From: Phycisphaerales bacterium UBA6054
GTDB taxonomy: Bacteria > Planctomycetota > Phycisphaerae > Phycisphaerales > UBA1924
Direction of reading: 5' to 3'
Length of the DNA: 7,482 bases
Assembly (NCBI GenBank): GCA_002429045.1
Contig: DIYM01000010.1
Location: 19,211-26,692 of the forward strand
A program made the translations under genes and the position numbers. The notes below the pieces were generated by a model. The model saw only the letters and a list, made by a program, of their open reading frames with translations, was not told the origin of the DNA and ran no database searches. This document shows, piece after piece, positions 1-5,781 of this stretch (within the stretch, counting starts at the first letter, position 1; every line of letters begins with the position of its first letter).

Positions 1-2178
1 CATGACACCCTCGCGGGTCGCGTCGCCGTGCAGGAACATGATCGGCAGCACCACACAGCCGATCGCCAGGCACAGCGAACGCATGCCCGCGACCCACCCA
101 CGCGATCCGACCGGATCGCCGCCGCCAGCGCCGCCCCGGAAACACCGCCAGCCGCACACCAACCAGGAGACGCCGACCAGACCGACCATCAGCATCCACC
201 AGGACAAGACCAGCCCGCCCATCGGGTGCGTGTTCGCGTACGAAGCATCGTCCGTCGCGGGCAACGACAGGGTCAGCAGCGTGGCGATCGCCAGGTATCC
301 GAACACGGGCAGCGAAGCCGGGCGGTCACGCACGATCAGCCAGACCACGGACGCGCCCGCCACCAACGAGTACCAGCCGCACGCCACCGCCCAGCCCGCG
401 GACTCCCCATGCACGAACACGATCGGCAGGAGCACACACCCGACCGAAGCACAGATCGCCCGCGCCCGCGGGACCACGAAGCCCCCCCGCTCGGGATCCA
501 CCATCCAGCCCTCGCTCAGCCAGCCGCACAGCATCCACGCCGCCGCACTCGCCGCGACGAGCCACATCCAGGGCGTAAGGAACCACCCGCCCCAGACCAC
601 CCCCCCGAGGTAGATCGAGCCCTGCCCGCCCCGGACCACGACCTCACCGAACGGCACGAGCAGCACCTGCGCCGTGCCCAGCGCGAGCAGCGCGGACCCG
701 TACGCGATCATCGCCCAGGCCTCGATCCGACGACCGGCCCAGAACGCCGCCGCCCCGAGCAGCACGAAGACCAGCAACTCGCCCCACCGCGGCTCAACGA
801 TCAACAGGAACGTCAGCGGCAGCAGCGCCGAGGCCTGGCCGATCAATGATGCCCCGATCACGCCCCGCTGCCCCTCGGGCCTGGCGAGCAGGCTTCTCCA
901 CGCCGGCGAGACGCATACCGCGAGCCCGAGGGTCGCCGCCAGACCGATCGCACTCGCGTGCCAGGCCCGCATCCCATCGATCTCCGCCGCCGCCAGCACC
1001 AACGCGCCGACCGACCAGACCGTCGTCGAGAAGCTCGCCGCCCCGGGCATGCCGGCCCAGAACACATGCGTCCGCGTGGTCGGCGGCAGCCCGAGACGCG
1101 TCCAGTGGACCACGGGCCAGACGAGGAACACGAACCCGATCACCAGCCCCGGGTGCTCTCCGATCACCATCGTGATCCACACCGTCCCGAACAACGCCGT
1201 GCCCCACCACGTCAGCGTGGCCAGCACACGCTGGTACGGCACCCGCACCGCGATCACCGACCCGACGATCAGCAGCGCCAGCACGTGCGCCGCCAGCGCC
1301 CACGCGGGCGATTCTTCCGACGCGGCGACCACCGGCGCCAGATAGCCGCCGACCAGCGAGAGCACCGCGAGCATCACCGAGCGACCGCGCAGCGCGATCC
1401 CGACACCGAGCCCGCACACCGAAACGAGCAGCACGAACGCGCCCGTGGCGCTGACCAACTCGAACGCGCCGTACGCCGCATACGACGTCGCGTACAGCAC
1501 GCCCAGACCCGCCGCCCGGAACCCGGCCGCCGCGAAACGCCCGAGCTTCTTGACCGCGATCTCGCCCACCAGGAGCAGCGCGGCACCGAAGGTGCCGGCC
1601 GCCAGACACCGGGCCAACGGCGGGATGCTCCCGATCCAGCCCTCATCGATCGCCAGCTTCAGGAAGAAGCCCGCGCCGATCACCACGATCAACGCGCCGA
1701 GCACCAAGAACGACTTGCCACCGATGAACTGCTCGAGGGAGATCGGCGCTCGCTCGGGCTTGGCCGGCGTCGCCGATCTCGCACGGGCCGGCGCCCCGGA
1801 CGCCGTCGCCGGGGGCTCCTCCACCGCCGCGGCCCCACCGGCTGGCATGAGCGGCGACGCGGACTCCGGGCCCGTCGCCGGGGCCCTGGCCGGCCCGCTC
1901 TGCGCGATGTCCCGAACAATCGCACGCTTCCGCTCCGGCGAAACCCCGATCTCGGCGCTCGGAGCCTCATCAACCGGACCGCCCTCTGACCGCTCGGGCA
2001 CCTCGGGCTCCGTGATGCCCTCCGGCGTGGCGGGCGCCGCACCGCGGATCCCCAGCCGACGCTCGATCTCGATCAGCCGGCCCTCCAGCAGATCGAGCCG
2101 GGCGGTAATCAGCCGCGTGTCCGCGCCCGATGCGGGGTCAGTCCGATTGGCGTCGGGAGAGTCGGGTTCATTGGGCAT
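1..2178 (-). CDS. DUF2339 family polytopic membrane protein (3' end outside the window)
   Basis: The reading frame opens at an ATG at 2178 and stays open for 726 codons to the left edge, so the C-terminus is missing. Residues 1-150 look soluble: a short amphipathic, coiled-coil-like helix at about 22-43 (R-L-D-L-L-E-G-R-L-I-E-I-E-R-R-L), then a long Ala/Pro/Glu-rich linker. The DUF2339 core begins at residue 151 with FIGGK, followed by a hydrophobic helix, the A-I-D-E-G-W-I-G motif, a G-x-G-V-L-Y-A-T-S-Y-A-A-Y motif and L-V-G-G-Y-L-A-P. All are hallmarks of this family. The rest is a long series of hydrophobic segments, well over a dozen, rich in Trp and Gly, with an internal duplication near the end. 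The family's function is unknown; it is an inner-membrane protein by topology. The gene has its own promoter-like region upstream (2245-2273). The Shine-Dalgarno match is weak (GTGGGAA, about 7 bases before the ATG). Family assignment is firm; no function is claimed. Confidence 0.9.
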   Translation of the reverse strand, partial: MPNEPDSPDANRTDPASGADTRLITARLDLLEGRLIEIERRLGIRGAAPATPEGITEPEVPERSEGGPVDEAPSAEIGVSPERKRAIVRDIAQSGPARAPATGPESASPLMPAGGAAAVEEPPATASGAPARARSATPAKPERAPISLEQFIGGKSFLVLGALIVVIGAGFFLKLAIDEGWIGSIPPLARCLAAGTFGAALLLVGEIAVKKLGRFAAAGFRAAGLGVLYATSYAAYGAFELVSATGAFVLLVSVCGLGVGIALRGRSVMLAVLSLVGGYLAPVVAASEESPAWALAAHVLALLIVGSVIAVRVPYQRVLATLTWWGTALFGTVWITMVIGEHPGLVIGFVFLVWPVVHWTRLGLPPTTRTHVFWAGMPGAASFSTTVWSVGALVLAAAEIDGMRAWHASAIGLAATLGLAVCVSPAWRSLLARPEGQRGVIGASLIGQASALLPLTFLLIVEPRWGELLVFVLLGAAAFWAGRRIEAWAMIAYGSALLALGTAQVLLVPFGEVVVRGGQGSIYLGGVVWGGWFLTPWMWLVAASAAAWMLCGWLSEGWMVDPERGGFVVPRARAICASVGCVLLPIVFVHGESAGWAVACGWYSLVAGASVVWLIVRDRPASLPVFGYLAIATLLTLSLPATDDASYANTHPMGGLVLSWWMLMVGLVGVSWLVCGWRCFRGGAGGGDPVGSRGWVAGMRSLCLAIGCVVLPIMFLHGDATREGVM
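13..570 (-). repeat. Internal protein repeat in the DUF2339 protein (two units of about 60 residues, offset 124-127)
   Basis: Residues about 537-595 (bases 394-570) resemble residues about 661-722 (bases 13-198). Both begin with a Trp-led hydrophobic helix that ends in CGW (Cys551 and Cys675). Both then have a polar stretch, and then a second helix: V-G-C-V-L-L-P-I-V-F-V-H-G in the first unit and I-G-C-V-V-L-P-I-M-F-L-H-G in the second (His590 and His717). The offset is 124 residues at the Cys and 127 at the His, so three residues were gained or lost between them. The DNA is clearly diverged, so this is an old duplication of a helical module and not a recent DNA repeat. A weaker possible copy lies earlier, around the segment A-L-L-P-L-T-F-L-L. 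Confidence 0.6.
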
Positions 2179-2226
2179 GCGTGGTTCCCACTGGATCGAG
2201 ACTGCGAGACAGACAACGCCTCTTTA

Positions 2227-2244
2227 AGTTAGTTACTACTAACT
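2227..2244. promoter_or_regulatory. Perfect inverted repeat, candidate operator
   Basis: The sequence AGTTAGT-TACT-ACTAACT has two perfectly complementary 7-base arms around a 4-base centre. It begins directly downstream of the -10 box at 2245-2250 and would cover the predicted start of transcription near 2238. A two-fold symmetric site in this position is the classic place for a dimeric repressor. It sits in a 40-base island (2221-2260) with only 11 G or C bases, inside a very GC-rich window. The RNA hairpin it could form would be weak because the arms are AT-rich. No regulator gene is present here, and I cannot name the protein family that would bind. Confidence 0.45.
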
Positions 2245-2273
2245 ATTGTCTCGTTTTTCTCGCTCCCTGTCAA
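2245..2273 (-). promoter_or_regulatory. Sigma-70-type promoter for the DUF2339 gene
   Basis: Read on the minus strand, a perfect -35 box TTGACA lies at 2273-2268. A 17-base spacer follows, containing a run of five A, and then a -10 box GACAAT at 2250-2245 (four of six matches to TATAAT). Spacing is optimal. Transcription would start near 2238, giving a leader of about 60 bases before the ATG at 2178. The AT-rich setting in GC-rich DNA supports a real promoter. It implies that the DUF2339 gene is transcribed independently of the GH3 gene upstream. Confidence 0.65.
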
Positions 2274-2334
2274 GCCCCTTTCCCGGGATTCCCGCGGATC
2301 GCCCCACCACCCTGCCAAGCAGCCGACAACCCGC

Positions 2335-4026
2335 TCAGGCGAGCGGGCCGGCGCCCCCGGGCGATGGCCGCAGCGCCTCGATGATCTCGCGGTGGTTGGC
2401 GCACCGCGGGATCTTGTGCTGCCCGCCCAGCTTCCCGTGCTCGTCCAGCCAGCGATGGAACGCGCCCATCGGCAGCGCCGTCACCGTCGGGGCGCGCATG
2501 CCCAGCGAGTCGCCCCGCTTGGTCGTGTAATCCACGTTGATCGCTTTGACCGCCTCGTCGAACGCCTCGCCGAACCTGGAGGCGTCCGCTTCGGACACGC
2601 CTGGCGGCATCTCGATCGCCAGTTCGAGCCCGGCCCCGGTGGTTTCGGACGGATACACGGGCGCGGCGGTGAACTCGCCGGGCTCGATGCCCGTGGCACG
2701 CGCCGCTTCCGACACGCCGTGCTCGATGTGCTCCACGACCAGGTTCTCCCCGAACGCGTTGATGAAGTGGCGATGGCGCCCGACGATCCGGAGGCGGCAA
2801 GGACCGTCGCCCCCCGTCCCGTCCGGGCCTGCGGGGACGCTGTCGAACTCGACGACGTCGCCGATCACGTACCGCCACAGCCCCGCGTTTGTCGTCATCA
2901 CAACGACGTATTTCTGCCCCTTCTCGACCGCCCAGCACGGGAACGCCTCGGGAGCGTCGTCGTTGATGCGTTCGAGGGGCACGAACTCGAAGAAGATCCC
3001 GTTGTCGGTCAGCAGACGCATCCCGGGGTCGCCGGTGGTGTCCTGCATCGCGATGAAGCCTTCGGAAGCCGGGTACAGCTCGTGGCGGCAGGGGAAGTCG
3101 GTGCCGGGATCACCCGAGAACGCCCGGCACATCCGCCGCACGAAGGGGCGGTAGTTGACGCCGCCGTGGACGAACACTTCGAGGTTCGGCCATACGTCGC
3201 GCGCGCAGGACGCATCCAGCCCGCGTTCCCGAGCCAGCTCGATCACGCGATCGATCAGGACCAACGCCCACGAGGGCATGCCCGAGATGAACCGGATGTC
3301 CTCGTCGATGCAGCGGTTCGCCATCGCATCGATCTTCTCGGGCCAGTCGGACATCAACGCGATGTCGGGCCCCGGGGAGTAGATCTTGCTCAGCGGCCAC
3401 CGGATCAGCGGGGTCACCAGACCCGACAGATCGCCGGTCGCGATGCCGTGCTCGTTGTAGTCGAGATCGCTCGAGCCGCCCAGGAACAGGCACCTGCCGC
3501 CCATCAGGCGGGTCGGCGGCGCGCCGCGGTTGATCAGGTGCGCGAAGATATCCAACGACGCGAGATAGTTGGACCTCATCATCTCGTCCGAGACGGGGAT
3601 GAACTTGTCGCCGGCCGTCGTCCCGCTGGTCTGGGCGAACCGGGTCACCAGGCCCGGCCACAGCACACCCCGCACGCCGCCCTCGCGCATCTCCGCGATG
3701 TCGTCTTTGAACGCGTACCAGTCCTGCACCGGGACCGCCTCGGCGAACGCCCGGTAGCGTTCGATCGGGTCATGGATGCCCAGCATGCGCTCGAAACGGT
3801 GCCGCTTGCCGTACCGGCAGAACATGCCGGCCGAGAGCAGCGACCCGAGCTGTCCGAGCTGGACGCGGGCGGTGCGGGCACGCCACCAGCCCAGGTCGGC
3901 GAGCCTGCGACGCCGGCGCGCGACACGCAGCGCGATGGCGTGCCCGACAACCGACGTCGGCGAAGACGGGGCGTCGGGGACCCGGGCGGGGCGGGGGGCG
4001 GCCGCGGTGACGGGCTCGGCGCTCAC
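2335..4026 (-). CDS. GH3-family acyl-adenylating enzyme (acyl-acid amido synthetase-like)
   Basis: The protein has 563 residues, a normal length for GH3 enzymes. The family belongs to the ANL adenylating superfamily: it activates a carboxylic acid with ATP to an acyl-AMP and transfers the acyl group, in plants to amino acids. Visible motifs are the phosphate-binding loop T-S-G-T-T-A-G-D-K-F-I-P (about 133-144), Y-P-A-S-E-G (318-323), G-L-W-R-Y-V-I-G-D-V-V-E-F (382-394), G-R-x-x-x-F-I-N-A-F-G-E-N (416-428) at the hinge to the C-terminal domain, and K-L-G-G-Q-H-K (532-538), whose last Lys fits the catalytic position. The first 50 residues or so are a variable, Ala/Pro/Arg-rich extension. No signal peptide or membrane segment is seen, so it should be cytoplasmic. 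The start is GTG, overlapping the stop of the hydrolase by four bases (GTGA), which points to coupled translation. Substrate and amine acceptor are unknown; the plant auxin role should not be transferred. Confidence 0.92.
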   Translation of the reverse strand: MSAEPVTAAAPRPARVPDAPSSPTSVVGHAIALRVARRRRRLADLGWWRARTARVQLGQLGSLLSAGMFCRYGKRHRFERMLGIHDPIERYRAFAEAVPVQDWYAFKDDIAEMREGGVRGVLWPGLVTRFAQTSGTTAGDKFIPVSDEMMRSNYLASLDIFAHLINRGAPPTRLMGGRCLFLGGSSDLDYNEHGIATGDLSGLVTPLIRWPLSKIYSPGPDIALMSDWPEKIDAMANRCIDEDIRFISGMPSWALVLIDRVIELARERGLDASCARDVWPNLEVFVHGGVNYRPFVRRMCRAFSGDPGTDFPCRHELYPASEGFIAMQDTTGDPGMRLLTDNGIFFEFVPLERINDDAPEAFPCWAVEKGQKYVVVMTTNAGLWRYVIGDVVEFDSVPAGPDGTGGDGPCRLRIVGRHRHFINAFGENLVVEHIEHGVSEAARATGIEPGEFTAAPVYPSETTGAGLELAIEMPPGVSEADASRFGEAFDEAVKAINVDYTTKRGDSLGMRAPTVTALPMGAFHRWLDEHGKLGGQHKIPRCANHREIIEALRPSPGGAGPLA

Positions 4027-4841
4027 GCGTTCGGTGCGGCCAGTTCGGCCAAGAACTCATCGACGGCGGACGCGAAGGGCACCGGCGACTCGAGCATCGG
4101 CGCATGCCCGCAGTGCTCGAGCCAGACGATCCGCGCATCGGGCATCAGTTCGGTGAAACCCTGCCCCGCGCTGGGCGGCGTGACCACATCCTGCTTGCCC
4201 CAGATCAGCAGCGTCGGGCACGCGATCTCCCCAAGATCATCGGTCATGTTGTCGCGCCGGGCCGTCTTGGACAGCTTGACCATCGCCCGCGCACCGCCGC
4301 GCTCGTTGAGCAGTTTATGAGCACGCTGGACGTCCTCTGGGTTCATGTTGGACTTGTCGTAGAAGAGCTCGCCGATCTTCTCCTCAAGCCAGTCCTGGCT
4401 CGGGCGGACCGGGGCGCCCTTGACCATCGTCCGCTCGATCAGGCCCGATGAGCCCGCGAGGATGAGCGCCCTGACCAGATCGGGGCGGCTGTGCGCGATC
4501 CGCAACGCCACGTGCCCGCCGAACGAGTTGCCCACCAGGACGCTCGGGCCTTCGAGGTGCCGGTCGAGGAACTGCGTGGTCATCTGCACGACCGACCACA
4601 ACGAGCAGTCCTCGCCGCGAAGCTCCAAGAGCGGGACCTCGAGGGTCATGCACTCGGCGCGGTGACGCACACGGCTGACCACGTCCTCCCAATGCTCATT
4701 CAGCCCGACCAGCCCGTGCAGGAAGACGACCCTCGGGCCCGAACCGCTCCGGACCACATCCGCCTGGATCGCACGCCCGGAGGGCGCGGTCAGCGTCACG
4801 ACAGAACGCTCGGTTTGGGTGATGTGGCTGGCGTCGGGCAT
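4023..4841 (-). CDS. Alpha/beta-fold hydrolase
   Basis: I chose the ATG at 4841 (272 residues). The open frame continues upstream to an ATG at 4991, but those 50 extra residues are Arg-rich, resemble no hydrolase N-terminus and would overlap the ATPase gene. The fold is clear: strand and oxyanion-hole motif V-V-F-L-H-G (about 38-43), nucleophile elbow G-N-S-F-G-G with Ser106, a lid region at about 135-195, the acid in I-W-G-K-Q-D (Asp218), and the base in C-G-H-A-P (His246). The triad is complete, so an active hydrolase is expected. The overall pattern resembles the MhpC/BphD-like C-C bond and ester hydrolases, but the substrate cannot be assigned. There is no signal peptide, so it is probably cytoplasmic. 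It shares a GTGA overlap with the downstream GH3 gene and lies 124 bases after the ATPase gene. No clear Shine-Dalgarno site precedes the start. Confidence 0.9.
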   Translation of the reverse strand: MPDASHITQTERSVVTLTAPSGRAIQADVVRSGSGPRVVFLHGLVGLNEHWEDVVSRVRHRAECMTLEVPLLELRGEDCSLWSVVQMTTQFLDRHLEGPSVLVGNSFGGHVALRIAHSRPDLVRALILAGSSGLIERTMVKGAPVRPSQDWLEEKIGELFYDKSNMNPEDVQRAHKLLNERGGARAMVKLSKTARRDNMTDDLGEIACPTLLIWGKQDVVTPPSAGQGFTELMPDARIVWLEHCGHAPMLESPVPFASAVDEFLAELAAPNA

Positions 4842-4965
4842 GGGGCGAGTCGGTGCTCGGGCGGGAGCGAGGTTCCTGGCGACGGAGCGCCTTTCGCGAG
4901 AGTATTGGCCGCCCACGGGGGCGGATTCCACGCGGAGACCCCGCCAGAGTGAGCGTTCCTGTATC
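4842..4965. other. Gap between the LolD-type and hydrolase genes
   Basis: These 124 bases separate the ATPase stop (TAA, 4968-4966) from the hydrolase ATG. I see no convincing promoter: AATACT at about 4906-4901 on the minus strand is a possible -10 box but has no good -35 partner. The main visible structure is the GC-rich hairpin at 4909-4924. The gap is short enough for co-transcription but longer than the overlaps elsewhere, so the two gene pairs may be separate units. Confidence 0.5.
4909..4924. repeat. GC-rich hairpin in the LolD-hydrolase gap
   Basis: On the minus strand CCGCCC-CCGT-GGGCGG forms a perfect 6-base stem with a 4-base loop. No run of T follows on either strand, so it is not a standard intrinsic terminator. 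It may pause transcription, protect the upstream mRNA end or be chance in GC-rich DNA. An upstream GGCGG (about 4940-4944) could pair with the same CCGCC in an alternative stem. Confidence 0.35.
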
Positions 4966-5781
4966 TTATCGCCTCGATCCGGGCGGTGCATCCGCCGCCG
5001 CGATGGGCACGCCGCCCCTCGGATCCGACGACGCCGTGCCTTCGACCACCCGCCCGTCCACCAGGCGGACGACCCGATCGGCGCGCTCGGCGATCGCCTC
5101 GTCGTGGGTGACCATGAGCACCGTCAGCCCGGTCCGCCGGCGATGCTCGAAGATGGCATCGAGGATCGCGCCGCCGGTGTTGCGGTCGAGGTTGCCGGTC
5201 GGTTCGTCGGCCAGCAGGATCGCGGGATCGTTGATCAGCGCCCGGGCGATCGCGACCCGCTGGCGCTCGCCGCCGGAGAGCTGGGACGAGCGGTGCTTGA
5301 GCCGATGCGCGAGCCCGAAGGAACCGAGCAGTTCCGTCGCCCGTTCGACCGCGGCGCCCCGCTTGGCGATGTAGCCCAGACGCCCGTGCTTGATCATGGC
5401 GCCGACCGTGACGTTCTCGAGCACCGTCAACTCCGGCAGGAGGTGGTAGAACTGGAACACGAATCCGACGTCGTGCGACCGGTACCGATCGAGTTCGCGC
5501 TTGCCCGCCCGGGCCATGTCTTTGCCATCGAAGACGATGCTCGGCCGGGGGTTGCCGTCGCGGGCGCGGTCCGGGCGGTCGAGCCCGCCGCAGAGGTGGA
5601 GCAGCGTGGACTTTCCGGAGCCCGACGCGCCCAGGATCGCGACGCACTCGCCGCGATTGACACGCAGGTCGACGCCGTGCAGCACCGGCACGGGGACGCG
5701 TCCGAGCCTGTACGTCTTCCGCAAGCCCGCGACTCCGAGCATCTCGGCCCGACCGCGCTCGGTGCCTCCGGGCGCGCTCAT
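4966..5781 (-). CDS. lolD: LolD-type ABC transporter ATP-binding protein
   Basis: This is the ATPase of a lipoprotein-releasing (LolCDE-type) ABC complex on the cytoplasmic face of the inner membrane. Counting from the ATG at 5781 (271 residues), all motifs are intact: Walker A G-A-S-G-S-G-K-S-T (51-59), Q-loop Gln110 in V-F-Q-F-Y-H-L-L-P-E-L-T-V-L-E-N-V, a stretch typical of LolD, signature L-S-G-G-E-R-Q-R (168-175), Walker B I-L-L-A-D-E-P with Glu193, D-loop G-N-L-D, and switch His226. Between Walker A and the Q-loop there is a Pro/Arg-rich insert of about seven residues (near 71-81) compared with E. coli LolD as I remember it. A polar tail of about 20 residues follows the core. The start overlaps the permease stop as TGATG. 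A GTG one codon upstream (5784) is an equally possible start, giving a GTGA overlap. A TTGAGG ribosome-binding site lies 5-8 bases before these starts. MacB-type ATPases are close relatives, but the neighbouring permease favours Lol. Confidence 0.9.
   Translation of the reverse strand: MSAPGGTERGRAEMLGVAGLRKTYRLGRVPVPVLHGVDLRVNRGECVAILGASGSGKSTLLHLCGGLDRPDRARDGNPRPSIVFDGKDMARAGKRELDRYRSHDVGFVFQFYHLLPELTVLENVTVGAMIKHGRLGYIAKRGAAVERATELLGSFGLAHRLKHRSSQLSGGERQRVAIARALINDPAILLADEPTGNLDRNTGGAILDAIFEHRRRTGLTVLMVTHDEAIAERADRVVRLVDGRVVEGTASSDPRGGVPIAAADAPPGSRR

Larger units (their letters stand above)
2179..2334. other. Intergenic region between the GH3 and DUF2339 genes
   Basis: This is the only clear gene boundary in the window with a strong promoter. 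The part nearest the GH3 stop (about 2274-2334) is GC-rich. On the minus strand it holds only short 4-base stems (for example CGGG-AAT-CCCG) without a following T-run, so I see no convincing intrinsic terminator for GH3. The middle holds the AT-rich promoter and inverted repeat. The part nearest the DUF2339 start contains two CGAGAC copies on the plus strand (2197-2202 and 2205-2210) and a small GTGG-GAA-CCAC hairpin over the ribosome-binding region. Confidence 0.6.

Noticed and set aside
28..1989. Several long open frames on both strands in the DUF2339 region
   Set aside because: The minus-strand frame from 2178 gives a coherent polytopic membrane protein with DUF2339 motifs. The others give Arg/Pro/Ala-rich sequences with no domain.
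2205..2259. Plus-strand intrinsic terminator made of the nested stems and TTTTT
   Set aside because: No plus-strand gene leads into it, the outer loop is long, and the inner stem is AT-rich. The promoter reading on the minus strand explains the sequence better.
2392..4320. Long plus-strand open frame (642 codons) opposite the GH3 and hydrolase genes
   Set aside because: It is antisense to genes with full motif sets. Its product is rich in Arg, His, Asp and Val without recognisable domains, as expected for a shadow frame in GC-rich DNA.
4842..4991. Fifty-residue N-terminal extension of the hydrolase from the ATG at 4991
   Set aside because: It would overlap the ATPase gene by 26 bases and is Arg-rich without similarity to hydrolase N-termini. 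The internal ATG at 4841 fits the fold.
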